Shown: positions 1 to 9,671 of the stretch, in pieces
Numbering within the stretch: the first letter of the stretch is position 1
Layout: the number at the start of each line of letters is the position of its first letter
Origin: Moniliella sp. 'wahieum'
Lineage: Eukaryota; Basidiomycota; Moniliellomycetes; Moniliellales; Moniliellaceae
NCBI GenBank assembly: GCA_003971905.1
Contig: RSEE01000038.1
Span: 558,001-622,000 of the forward strand
Reading direction: 5' to 3'
Length of the DNA stretch: 64,000 nt
Notes under the pieces: generated by a model
Databases searched by the model: none
What the model was told of the DNA's origin: nothing
What the model saw: the letters and a program-made list of their open reading frames with translations, nothing else
Made by a program: the position numbers and the translations under genes

Positions 1-828
1 ACGTCAACGTAGAACCAGGTGGCGCCGCCCTACGTCATGGGTGTTTCAACCTGTTTCAACTGGGAACATTAAATCTTGCAAGTTCCCCAAAGTAACAACT
101 AGCTTCCGTAGTAGCATCTCCACCGCTGCTGCTTCTCGAGAATGCCAAAAGGCCCATTCCCCCTACTCAGGCCTCAAGATTCAATCCTCTCGATCCCTTT
201 TATAACGCTGGTAATAGTGGGATCTAATTTCTGTATCGCAACACGGATATATGTCGACGCATGATTGAGATCCTCGATGTGGTGATCGGGCCAATGAGGG
301 CGACCTGCCGCATCATCATTCCTCAGCATTCTCCTCCTCGCAGGCCTGACCCTGCGACAGTCCCGTGAAGCTTGAGTAGTCCGACTGCATGCTGGGTGGC
401 AACAGGCTGAGACCATAGCTGCTGGCTTATTAGCTTTCCTCTTGAGCCGGCACACGTCGATCGTTCCACATTGCGCATCGCTGTGTGTGGTTTTGGAGCC
501 TTGCGTCAAAGATGCCGATGTCATCGATATCCACATCTGGGATCTGAGGGCCCCACCAGGCCACACCAGTCATCGACTGCGCCTCGCGCCCAGCCCCAGC
601 ACGGCCAGCACACCTTCACTGCGTCACACACCAACTGTTGTGTTGCTGTTCCACGGGCCCCCTCATCATAACCTCCAGCGTGGGCCCGTGCGCTTGGCAC
701 GCTGAGAGCAGCCAGTCTCCGCCCGGGCTAAAAGGAGAATGACGAACGTCCCCACGCTTCCGATTCCCATCTTTACCCCCCTTTCTTCTTTTTCCCACCA
801 ACCAAGTTCTGTCCCGCTTGCCATCACC
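1..828. other. Intergenic, no gene recognised
   Basis: Short open frames exist on both strands but none has recognisable motifs or a codon pattern that stands out. The last ~100 bases (about 730-828) are pyrimidine-rich and run directly into the start codon at 829, as expected for a fungal 5' leader. Confidence 0.5.
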
Positions 829-1364
829 ATGACCTCCCCCGGCCTCACATCGAACGACCAAGCGCTCGGCTTCCGCTCTTCCGACGTCCCCCACGCCCAG
901 GCCCAACACGCGACTGGCACCGTTGAACAACGTCGACCAAGGCCAATACTACCCCTGCCCCACATGCTGCTGCAACCTCCCAGCACCACTCTCATGGTCT
1001 GCACCATGACCCTCCCTTAATGTCGATGTGATTGATCGGGGTGGAAAGCCGGTTGGTGCAGGAAGCCGAGAAGGATGCCGCTTCGGCCGGCCTGGCCGGC
1101 AGCACAAGGATCATCAAGCCCTTGCACCCGGGCGAACCAGAAACTGGTACGTTCTCTTCTCCCGGCCTTTGCCAAGTATATACATGTCCATATGGGACGA
1201 CTTGTCGCTGACCTACACCCCCCGCGCTCGTAGTCGTCAACGATCCCAACATCCCTGACAGCGCCAAGGATGCACCGTGGTTTGGTGTTCCTCCGGTAGA
1301 GGGGGTGCCGTTCAAGGATCAAGTCAAGGCCAACGCGCTCTACTACCGCGGCAAGGTGTTTTGA
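829..1364 (+). CDS. Small conserved-looking protein of unknown function, two exons
   Basis: The start ATG at 829 follows a pyrimidine-rich leader (context CACCATGACC). The exon-1 reading reaches GEPET and stops at a GTACGT donor at 1147. A CTGAC branch-like site and a TAG acceptor at 1231-1233 follow, and exon 2 reads VVNDPNIPDSAK, then FGVPPVEGVPFKDQVKANA, ending RGKVF at the TGA 1362-1364. The splice joins codons correctly (G|TC). Exon 1 needs one frame correction, near the G run around 1038, to read continuously from NVDVIDR into LVQEAEKDAASAGLAG. The product would be about 145 residues, hydrophilic, without signal peptide or membrane segment. I do not recognise the family. The precise intron and protein-like composition on both sides of it make a real gene likely. 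Confidence 0.6.
1147..1233 (+). other. Spliceosomal intron of the gene at 829-1364
   Basis: 87 bp, GTACGT donor, TAG acceptor, with a CTGAC branch-like motif ~25 bp before the acceptor. Removing it joins GEPET to VVNDPN in phase. Confidence 0.65.
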
Positions 1365-2027
1365 CACGGACAAAGTTCAGCAAGCTGCCGCCGAACTCCG
1401 GGGGGACATTAGTGCGGAGTAGCTAGGATCCGCTGCTCTACCAATTTCCTAAGCCGCTCGGATTCCTCAACCGATTTATTGGTACCTAGCTTGTTGACAT
1501 ATATGGATTGTTTGCCGCCCTCCACATGTCGCCCGCACCGGCCTTATTTTGCGTTGTGTTGTCATCCTCGGTTGAGTTGATCTCGGGCCTGGGCGCCGGA
1601 TCGCTTTCGATCGACTCTTCCCTGCAACCCCATTGTCATAGCATGAGATTCTAGATAGTGTATTACTCTTCACAGCACATGGAGGCAGGTGTGATCCATC
1701 TGGAACGCATCACTATAGGGCCGACGGCGCAGAATGGCGAGGAAAGAGGAGAGCGCCGGGGCATATATGTGGTGGTACAACAGCAAAAAGCTGAGGAAGG
1801 GCGGGGCGGACGGGGAGGGGGTACTATGGCTTGTAACTGCGATGTGTCCGTTGATACAAAGCTCCAATCCAAGATCCACAGAGACGAAGGTCTTGGTAGA
1901 GAGAAGGTGAACGCGGGGAGGAAAACGGAGCCAACTCGAAAAGGCATGATGCGGCGGTGGGGCTTATTTCATGATGTTTTTTTTCAAGACGGGTGAGGCC
2001 TGAGGCCACACCAAGAGAGTAGATTGC
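1365..2027. other. Convergent intergenic space
   Basis: Lies between the 3' ends of the + gene ending at 1364 and the - gene ending at 2028. No protein-like frame was recognised; a purine-rich stretch on + (about 1735-1960) gives several spurious open frames. Confidence 0.5.
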
Positions 2028-2825
2028 CTACACCCAACCCCCATGTGCCGGGGACGAATAACGCGTTGGAGCAGTCCTTGAAGTGCACAGAGACAAGTAA
2101 AGAGACTGAGACTTCGGGTTGCTTTCATTGCGTCTTCCCAGGAGGCGGAGGCCTCGCGGTGGAGCGCGTGGATGCAGGTATGGATGAACGTTGGTCCGGG
2201 AAGACGACACCCGAGATCTCAATGGCACAGAGCGCTTCTCAGTTGATGTTGCTCTGGTCGAAGCGGAGTTGGTAGAAGAATGAGAATGGCCATTTCCCTT
2301 CATCAAAGCCAATTGGGCCTCCATGCCTCGTATCCTCGCTTCAACCGAAGTGGGCGTGGCCGCGGACAAGGCGGCGCTCAATGCGGTTTGACGGCTTTCT
2401 GTTCCAACAGGATGACGAGCTTGCGGTGCGTCCCTAATCCTCTGCTTCTCCTCCCATTGCGAGGCATAGGACACCACAACTTTCCTCCCCTGGAGGACAG
2501 CACCGGCACCAGAGGTGGTAGCCTTGAGCGCTTTGGCGGCATCGGACGCTTGCTCATATTCGATGAAAGCATACCCGCGCGGCTGTCCCCGTCTCGGCCC
2601 CGTCTTGTGGAAGAGAAAGTCGAGTCTTTTGAGCTTGCCAAACCGCTCAAACGCCTTGAGCAGCGCATATTCGTCCACGCTCGCTGCAAGATTGCCCACG
2701 TACAAGTTGGTGGGCGCACCGGTCGAAGCCGAAGGTACAAGTGGACTGGATGCGACTTGGTGTCCATCGGAGCGGGCCGACGTGGTGGCCGCCTGTGGGC
2801 GCGCCTTGTCCTCGGCTGGTGACAT
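2028..2825 (-). CDS. RNA-binding protein, single RRM, RBM18-like
   Basis: Predicted nuclear/cytoplasmic RNA-binding protein of about 265 residues. The start ATG at 2825 (MSPAEDKARPQ) is chosen because upstream residues in the same frame look non-coding and the RRM begins ~35 residues later. The RRM is clear: RNP2 TNLYVGNLAAS, then EYALLKAFERFG, then DFLFHKTG, RNP1 RGYAFIEYEQ, and LQGRKVVVSYA. The string FHKTGPRRGQPRGYAF closely follows the arrangement of animal RBM18 (FLFHKSG...GQPRGYCF). A basic stretch WEEKQRIRD and a helical segment (ARIRGMEAQLALMKG) follow. The last ~80 residues are Ser/Arg-rich and of low complexity, so the true 3' end could lie earlier if a splice is missed. The frame is open throughout. 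The family assignment is based on the RRM; the molecular target is unknown. Confidence 0.75.
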   Translation of the reverse strand: MSPAEDKARPQAATTSARSDGHQVASSPLVPSASTGAPTNLYVGNLAASVDEYALLKAFERFGKLKRLDFLFHKTGPRRGQPRGYAFIEYEQASDAAKALKATTSGAGAVLQGRKVVVSYASQWEEKQRIRDAPQARHPVGTESRQTALSAALSAATPTSVEARIRGMEAQLALMKGNGHSHSSTNSASTRATSTEKRSVPLRSRVSSSRTNVHPYLHPRAPPRGLRLLGRRNESNPKSQSLYLSLCTSRTAPTRYSSPAHGGWV

Positions 2826-3181
2826 GTTGATGGTTGGATGCGGGTGGCACCCCTTGCGAGTGCTGTGATCACGGCACGCATTTAAACTGCTGGGCATATT
2901 AGGTAATGCATCGGGCCAGCCATGGCTCATTTCATTTTGTGTGACAAAACAGCAAGGACCCAGGCGCCAAGGGCTGGTAACCCGCAACCGCGCTTTGTTG
3001 TAGCGCCACCCCCACGATTGGCACACGCCGTCATGGACTGAACAGCCAGCTACGCGGGAAACTCCGTACGGGCACACTCCGCAACCACGCTACGATTCTT
3101 TCCTTTTGGGAGCTACGTGCACGCCCGTGACGACGACAAAGGGAATGAACTCGGACCAAAATAGTGTTCCTCAGTAAGGAT
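2826..3181. other. Space between the RBM18-like gene and repeat A
   Basis: Presumed promoter of the RBM18-like gene. No TATA box or other element recognised. Confidence 0.4.
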
Positions 3182-4128
3182 AGATGCATGCGTGCGCGCC
3201 TCGACGCCAAAGGCACCGAGGCGAAAAGGGGAAAAAAGTGAGAGTGCCCCAGCGTCCAACCCACCAGGGGTGGCACCAGGGCCTGTTTGCCCGCCCATTT
3301 ACGGGGGCAGCAACAAAGGGTGACGGTCAAGAGTAAGCCCCGTCGTGTTACCGCTACGCGGCGACCGCATAACTGTATGAAGATGACCAACAAGCGGGAT
3401 CAGCACCACCCATTTCGTCTCACTTTGCTCGCCACCACCGCAGGCACAGAGCCGGACCAGCTCCTCCTGAGCAGGCACAGGGCTCGTGTCTTCGCTCACC
3501 TGCGCCCCAAACCAACAGGAGCTAGCCCAGCCCCAACACCCAGGGCAGTGCCCTCCAAGCAACCACGAACATGAAAGTCCATCATCAGATCCACCCCATG
3601 GATGGGCAGAGGGTGAGCGCACCAAGCCTCGGTCCCCATGATAGGGTTACAGAGTACCTGCCCGCAAGGGCATCTCAACCGCGCGCTTTCCGCTGCCGGT
3701 GCGCTTCCTCGTACCCATCCAAGAGACAGCCTAGAACAGCCACGTCCTCACGTGGAGCCCAAGAGGATGCAAGCAAAGCGACAGAGGACATGGGTCGCAC
3801 CCTGGTGCCCCTCCTGCGTGGGGGGGCAGCCAGACGTCACCGCACCGTCCGGGGACTTTCCCAACAGCGACTCAGCCACCGGAAGCGGCGAGGGGGGCTG
3901 CTAGTGCGGTCCTTTGGCCGTCACCCTTTGGTGAGCACCGCGTGCGTGGGCAGGCCCGGCAGCCCAGCAGGCCGCCAGACCCACGAGAAGGGTTTGGTGG
4001 AAAAGAAGAACGAAACGACCCCAGCGGCAACGCAGGAAAAAATACACGGTACAGCATAAACCCCGAGCGGAACGGCGTTGCGCGTATTCCTCCTCAGCTC
4101 TCCTCCACTGTCGCGCAAATTCATCACA
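3182..4128 (+). repeat. Repeat A, copy 1 (about 0.95 kb, inverted partner at 26868-27835)
   Basis: Nearly the whole segment recurs in reverse complement at 26868-27835. Matching begins at GTGCGCGCCTCGACGCC near 3190 and ends near TCGCGCAAA around 4120, with scattered substitutions and small indels. No target-site duplication, terminal inverted repeat or recognisable transposase, reverse transcriptase or integrase is visible. Both strands contain open frames, which is common in GC-rich DNA. The class is unknown: it could be a non-autonomous mobile element, a solo terminal repeat or a segmental duplication. It is oriented so that its right end faces repeat B. Confidence 0.85.
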
Positions 4129-5334
4129 CGGTCACCACGAAGCGTGATGCATGGTAGCAGCACGACTGCAGCCGAGGGCGGGGGGCGCAAACGCGGCACG
4201 GGGGCAGCCCCCGCACACACAACTGTACACTTCCGCTTCGATGTATATAATGGTAACGCTGGCTGGGGGAAGAAGAAAGACATGCCGCCTGAGGGAGAGC
4301 ACGGGGCCAGTCGCATTGAAAGCCAAAGGAAGCTCTCTCTTTGGCGTTTGCGGTATTCCATCCTCTAGAGCGACCCATTTTTCGTTGAAAGCGCGGGGGC
4401 CAAAACAATGACACTCATAAAAGGCCTATATGTGCATGAGACCACATCCATCCAACTTCTCGCCAACACAATTAATTTATCTGGTTGGGGGGAAGAAGAA
4501 ATGCAGTGGGGGGGTGGGCGGAGGCGAGACGTGTGCTCTACCAAGGGGTAGCACCAAGAGGTGCAGTTACGAGAATTGGAATAGATGCGGATCTCAGCCG
4601 AGGGACTCGGGTAGAAAGGAAGTAAACTTTTCGAGCTATGAGAGGTGCATCAGGGGGTACATGACGATCCCGCAAGACTGTGCGGCTCTGTAGCGGCAGA
4701 ACTAGCTGCATTGACTCTTGGAATGGCGCGAGAATGTCTCAAAGGCTACCAGGGACCCACTCAAAAGTCGTTCTTCTCTGAAGCCATGAAACCAGGGTTT
4801 AATTATATACTGTGCCACATACACTGTAACCTAGATCCTTCCTCCCCTGGTTGGAAGCTACTAGGTATCCTGAAGAATCTCATTAATCTCAGATCTCATT
4901 GGAGATAGTTCAACGTACTCAACGGTCAACGGCAACGCGTCAACGCGTCAACGTTCAACGTTGAGTGTTGAGTGTTGAAGAGTTCAACGCTCATCGCTCA
5001 CACATGTTTGCCACGCTCGATCACATCCACTCGTGGTACATCCAAAGAAGCGAATGGGGAAAGCGGTCAGATCTCAGAGGGTTCTGACCTGCTGGGAACA
5101 CTATTGACTTCATACATTGAGTGGGTGGGGCCCAGATGTCAACAAACACCCGCTGTGTGCGATACTGAAGGGTAACAAGTAGACTGTGGGGCACTATAAA
5201 ACGTGCTTCTTATGTCTCGGCTTGGGCATTATGTTTTGTGAATGTGCTATGGATACAGTTGTCTCATTAATAGTAGATTTACGTGTTATGCATGTTATGG
5301 TTCAACGTGTTCAACGTTCATTGCGTTAAGAATA
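4129..5334. other. Spacer between repeats A and B (arm 1)
   Basis: 1.2 kb with no recognisable gene. It holds the TCAACG-type array at 4911-4990. Its length almost equals that of the corresponding spacer between B' and A' (about 1.22 kb), which contains RPL10A, but I see no sequence similarity between the two spacers. Confidence 0.5.
4911..4990. repeat. Short array of TCAACG / GTTGAG words
   Basis: Repeated TCAACG words (for example GCGTCAACGCGTCAACG) switch at about 4960 to the complementary GTTGA form (GTTGAGTGTTGAG), making the block partly palindromic. The same word recurs at 5300-5322, immediately before repeat B, and at 16297-16332. Confidence 0.75.
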
Positions 5335-5599
5335 CTAGGAGACCACCGGCCTACGGCCCGGTCAGCTGGGCTTCGCCCCAGCTTGGTGCTTGGTGCTTGC
5401 TCGCCCACCGTAGCCACCGTTCCCCGTCGCCACCTTAGCCACCGGTCCACCTTCGCCACCGTAGCCACCGTTCCACGCTGGAGGATTTTATCACCCATGT
5501 GCATCCGCGGGCTGCGGCTGGAACGTGCCGGGTGGCATGCTGACCCTAGAATTTACGTAACGGGGAAAAACGACTGCCGCAAAAATATAGAAAGGGAGA
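5335..5599 (+). repeat. Repeat B, copy 1 (about 265 bp, GC hairpins; inverted partner at 25381-25648)
   Basis: From CTAGGAGACCACCGG to AAAGGGAGA the sequence is almost identical to the reverse complement of 25381-25648. Flanking bases differ abruptly on both sides, so the ends are well defined. It opens with GC-rich stem-loops around CCTACGGCCCGG and AGCTGGGCTTCGCCCCAGCT. A run of CCACCGTAGCCACCGTTCC-like units follows (about 5407-5485), and then a unique tail containing TTTACGTAACGG. No open frame is shared convincingly. It resembles a compact, hairpin-rich mobile unit. The GGGGCTTCGCCCC-type stem is reminiscent of fungal mitochondrial GC clusters, but that is only a resemblance. Confidence 0.85.
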
Positions 5600-6233
5600 T
5601 GCAGTGGGCGGCTGCGCCTGGTGGGACCTATACATTTCAGCTTTCCCAGGCGACGTGCCACATGGCGCACAGGTCCAACGCCAAGCTCACTTCTGTCCAG
5701 GTCACACGGTCACGTGCCATCTGGTCGAATGCTTGATGGGCGCAAACAAGGCGGCATGGTTCTGACAAGGGCAGCGGGCGTACCAGCTCACTGGCTGGCT
5801 GTCCTGCTCACCTCCCGTTCCCTGCCTCTGCGTCTGGAAGACCGGTCGTCCTGCACAATCTGAGGCAGCAAACCATGTATAGCTGGCACGGGGTGCGCCT
5901 CGTTCACACTTGAAGGCAGCTAATAAAGCACTACAATGCATAGGGGAGAGAGGGTGGTGCTGGTAAGCCGTTGAAGCAATGCGATGAGGATGAGAGGGGG
6001 GAATCAAGGTCCGGGTGAACCGACATGTTGTACACGCGTATCGAGATACATGGAAGTCGTTGAGACGAGCAAGGTAAAGGACAGAAGGAGAAGTCGATAA
6101 GGAGGCAAGCCGCGTAGTTTTGGAAGGGAGCCGGGTTGGTCACGGGTCACGGGTCACAGGTCACGGATCACGACCGGCTCCCCACTTGGAGTTGAACCAA
6201 GAGTAGAGTGAGTGGCAGGTTCAGAGTGGCCGT
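5600..6233. other. Intergenic, 3' side of the SAM synthetase gene
   Basis: No gene recognised. Contains the GGTCACG heptamer array at 6137-6173. Confidence 0.45.
6137..6173. repeat. Tandem GGTCACG heptamers
   Basis: Five near-perfect units of GGTCACG with single substitutions, about 60 bp past the stop codon of the SAM synthetase gene on its 3' side. Confidence 0.75.
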
Positions 6234-7480
6234 TTACAGCGTCAGCTTCTTGGGCTGCTCCCAGGTGAACTCGGGGCGCCCAAAGTGCCGTACGAAGCGG
6301 TGGAACGGTAAATAGGCTTTTGCAGTTCGAGGTGGTGCACAATCACACCGGGCTTGAGGTTAAAGTTTTTGCGCACAATATCAACCAGCTCGGCATCCGA
6401 CTTGGACGACGTGCCGTACGACTCGACAAACACCGACAGCGGCTCCGCAACCCCAATCGCGTACGACAGCTGAACCAGCGCGCGACGCGCCAGGCCAGCG
6501 GCAACCAGCGACTTGGCCACCCACCGCGCCGTGTAGGCCGCCGAACGGTCCACCTTGGAGAAGTCCTTGCCTGAGAAGGCACCGCCACCGTGCGCGCCCC
6601 AGCCGTAGGTGTCAACGATGATCTTGCGCCCCGTCAGACCAGCGTCGCCCTGAGGGCCGCCAATCACGAACCGGCCCGAAGGCTGGATGTGGTAGATGGT
6701 CTGCTCGTCAATCAGGTGGGCGGGGATGACTTCCTTGATGATCTTCTCCAGAATCTCGGCACGCAGGTGCTCCGTCGTCACGTCGTCGGAGTGCTGGGTC
6801 GAGACGACAACCGTGTCGACGCGAACGGGCACCACCGCACCGCCATCCTTCTTGTACTGCACAGTCACCTGCGTCTTGGTGTCGGGGCGGAGCCAGGGAA
6901 GCGCGCCCGTCTTGCGAGCGACGGTCAGGGCCCGGTTCAGCTTGTGGGCGAGGGTGAGGGTGAGGGCATAAGCTCAGGCGTCTCATCCGTCGCATAGCCA
7001 AACATGATGCCTTGGTCACCAGCGCCGTGATCCTCCAGCGAGCCGTGGTCGAGGCCCTGGGCAATGTCGGGGCTCTGCTGCTCAATGGCAACCAGCACAT
7101 TGCACGTCTTGTAGTCGAAGCCCTTGGCACTGTCGTCGTACCCAATCTCCTTGATCGTGTCGCGAATGACCTTCTGGTAGTCAATCACCGCCTTGGTCGT
7201 GATCTCGCCAAAGACCATGACCATGCCCGTCTTGGTCGCCGTCTCGCAGGCAACCTTGGAGTTGGGGTCCTGGGCAAGGCAGGCATCGAGGATGGCATCG
7301 ACACTTGGTCACAAATCTTGTCGGGGTGGCCCTCACCAACAGACTCGCTGGGGGGGGACGAAAGGGGGGGGGTTAGCGGCGATGCGCGCAGGGACTGAGA
7401 GTGGATGGCGACGTACGAGGTGAAGAGGAAGTGGCCCTCGGCAGCTTGTGGTTGTGGAAAGAAACACCGTTAGCAGACAT
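6234..7480 (-). CDS. S-adenosylmethionine synthetase
   Basis: Makes S-adenosylmethionine from methionine and ATP in the cytosol. The start ATG at 7480 reads [14 protein letters not shown], and the stop TAA at 6234-6236 follows PKKLTL. Family motifs are present in order: [80 protein letters not shown] and [17 protein letters not shown]. The length (~395 residues after splicing) is normal. One intron (7348-7416) falls inside [10 protein letters not shown] just after LFTS. The frame is broken at least four times by missing single bases in short G/C runs: after KLP, at DQVSD, after PELMP and near ASYGH. This is unlikely in an essential gene and looks like assembly error. A TATA-like TTTATAAG lies ~80 bp upstream. 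Identification is certain; which fungal paralogue it is cannot be told. Confidence 0.95.
7348..7416 (-). other. Intron of the SAM synthetase gene, with C-tract acceptor
   Basis: Donor GTACGT, branch GCTAAC followed directly by nine C, then a second run of eight C before the AG. 69 bp; splicing joins TC|C to give FTSESVGEG. Confidence 0.85.
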
Positions 7481-7556
7481 GGCGGAGGACAGGCAGCGTG
7501 CTGGGCAGAGAGGGGAGGGGGACGGAAGAAGAAGCCGAGGGGAAGGGGGGGGGGGT

Positions 7557-7566
7557 GCCTTATAAA
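7557..7566 (-). promoter_or_regulatory. TATA-like box of the SAM synthetase gene
   Basis: Reads TTTATAAG on the minus strand about 80 bp upstream of the start codon at 7480. The position suits a TATA box, but no transcript data support it. Confidence 0.5.
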
Positions 7567-7803
7567 CGCACGGGGTTTTTCTGCGTGCTGGCCACGTGCG
7601 GAGTCGGCTTGGGTTTTTTTGCTGGTGCCGGTGCGTTGGCCAGGAGGGAGGGAGTGATGAATGACGCGTGATGGTGATGGCATGCCTCGCGCGCCTTGCG
7701 CTCCCAGATCCCACCGGCCCTTCCAGCCCAGCCGACCCGCACGCGTCCGACTGGCGTCGTGCCGTGCAGTGTTCACAGTGCCAGCTGCCAAGGTGTCGCC
7801 GGG

Positions 7804-7832
7804 ATGCATGATGCATGATGCACGATGCATGA
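7804..7832. repeat. GATGCAT-type word array
   Basis: Four head-to-tail copies of ATGCATGATGC-like words. The word is nearly its own reverse complement. The same kind of array recurs at 16879-16900, 24690-24712 and 58512-58552. Confidence 0.7.
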
Positions 7833-7976
7833 TACGCGGTGGGATGTTCGTGCGGCGCCGTGCGACCCGTGGGCGGCACCAGAGCCGGCGCCATTCAACG
7901 CGAAATGGCGTGCTACGGCAGGACGGAGCAATAGGCTGGCGGCCGATGGCACCACAGCGCACGACGCGGCTATGGG

Positions 7977-8014
7977 TCATCGATCATCGATCATCGATCA
8001 TGCACATGCATCAT
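7977..8014. repeat. ATCGATC tandem words
   Basis: Three CATCGAT units followed by ATGCACATGCATCATG. The block is palindromic in character and lies in the shared divergent promoter region. Confidence 0.7.
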
Positions 8015-8863
8015 GCGCCAGCGTCTTTGTGCGTGTTGGCAGCGCTTATCGGTATCGCCTCCATTATCGCCCCGGCCTGCTTGGCCCGCCTTGGCTGTCT
8101 CCGTCCGGGTCGGCCGAGGCGCCGCCACGCACGCCCGCCGGCGTTTGCCGCGTATCACGTACATGGCCAGGTACCGGTAGTTGAACCGTTGTCCTTTTGG
8201 CAGCGGAACGCCACACGGTGATCGCCATGTGATAGCCGCATGCGTGTGACACACATGTGACAGGAGACGACCCTTGGGCCTGGGAGTGGCAGGAGCTACT
8301 CCTGAGAGGAAGACGATGTAATAGGCCCCCGTCGGCAGCGCGAGAACGACGATGGGCATACACAGGCATAGGCGAGCACCACGTGTCCAGAGCTGCTCAA
8401 CACCGGATGTTTGGATGAGGAGGGCGTGATGCTTGGCGCAATGCCGACCGGATGCTCTTCCGCGCTCAGGCGCTGATATACTCTACTCACCAGCTCATCA
8501 ACCCCTCCTCTGGGCCGTCCTGGGGCAACCAATCGCCCCGCACCCGCCCACGCCCGCGCACACCCGGCGCTGTCGCGTGTCACATGTCATGCACCATGTG
8601 TCTTGTGGCACGGGGGCTGTCGCCCAGCTGGTCGCGGTGGAGCAGCCGCCGACACGCTCCCAACGGCAGGCCCACCAGACAGATCCAGCCCTACTCATCC
8701 AGCCCACCTGCCCAGCCGGCATTCCGACGACTGTCTGCTGGCCCACTGGGTTGCGCTGCATCGCCACCTCCTCTCCTCCGGCCACCTCCCGTCTTTCCCA
8801 CGGGCTCCTCCGCCTCTTCATCATCCGCCTCTCCCGGGTGGACGACGCCTCTCTCTGCTGTCC

Positions 8864-8871
8864 ATATATAT
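8864..8871 (+). promoter_or_regulatory. TATA box of the HMG-box-like gene
   Basis: TATATATA on the plus strand, 52 bp before the chosen ATG at 8923. It is one of the best-placed TATA sequences in the window. Confidence 0.55.
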
Positions 8872-8922
8872 AGGGCTCTCTGTGGGCGCGCACATCTGCA
8901 TCTCTCCGCCACGACCCACGCC

Positions 8923-9671
8923 ATGTCTTCGTCGCACTCCTCCCACGGGGAATCTCAAAGCTCAGACGCCTTGGTTCCTACCCCTCCGTTTCCCTTCCCT
9001 AAAGATCATCTTGCAGGAAGGCATCAAGCAAAGCCCTCTCACCACTCACCCTGGCGAGGACAGCAGCGACGCCACTCCTCATCTCCCTGCCACGGCCAAC
9101 GAGCGCCCTTCTCCCTCAATGTCCTCACCCCACTTCGCCTCTACCAACACGAACGGATCCAGCCACGACAATAGCACCCTCCCCCCCGCTGCCCCAGTGA
9201 GCTCAAACTGGAGCACCAGCATCGGACCGGCCTCCCAGGGGGACGGTATGTTGCCATCCCCATCAGAGGATTTGGCCACCTTAATCGACAGCCTCCTCGA
9301 CACGGATCCTGGTCCTGGGGTCTCTGCACCACCTGGCCTAGTGTCTTCCTTCGTCCCCGGTTCTGTTCCTCATACGCATCTCCCCCAGGCCCAATCGGCA
9401 CACCCCGCAACCAAAAAAGAGGACCAATAAGGGGCAAAAATCCGATCCCCCGCGGCGCCGGCCCAAGAGCAAGTACCATGCCTACATGTCAACTGCCCTT
9501 CCCTTGGTGAAAGCCCGGCACCCAGGCTTGCCCCACAATCAAGTTTTCCGTATCGCGGCGAACGAATGGCATTTCCACCCCAGCAACCCCAACCGCAGAG
9601 AGCTGGTGGTTGTGGATGTGGCACCGATGGCCAATCCTTCCACCAACAATTCCCTGGTGATTGACCGTTGA
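8923..9671 (+). CDS. Ser/Pro-rich protein with C-terminal HMG-box-like (YABBY-like) domain
   Basis: Likely nuclear DNA-binding protein of about 245 residues. The start ATG at 8923 (MSSSHSSHGESQSSD) lies 52 bp after a TATA box. The first ~165 residues are low-complexity Ser/Pro/Thr-rich and contain EDLATLIDSLLDTD, an acidic-hydrophobic stretch. The C-terminal part reads PKKRTNKGQKSD, RRRPKSKYHAYMSTALPLVK, ARHPGLPHNQVFRIAANEWH. This matches the first two helices of HMG-box/YABBY-type domains (basic lead, aromatic, K..NPG..H...F..A...W). The third helix is not evident, and the protein ends 28 residues later at 9669-9671. Three frames have to be combined: changes fall near 9010-9030, where an intron cannot be excluded, and just before the A run at 9414. 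The domain call rests on ~40 residues only. Confidence 0.5.

Larger units (their letters stand above)
7567..8863. other. Divergent promoter region with GATGCAT / ATCGATC word arrays
   Basis: Lies between the divergently transcribed SAM synthetase (-) and HMG-box-like (+) genes. Contains iterated GCATGAT/GATGCAT words at 7804-7832 and ATCGATC / TGCATC words at 7977-8014. No gene recognised. Confidence 0.5.

Noticed and set aside
3182-4128. Repeat A as an identified LTR or DNA transposon
   Set aside because: No terminal inverted repeats, target duplication, primer-binding site or element-type protein could be seen, so it is left unclassified.
7661-8221. 186-codon plus-strand open frame in the SAM synthetase upstream region
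   Set aside because: Passes through the GATGCAT and ATCGATC arrays and has no protein-like features.
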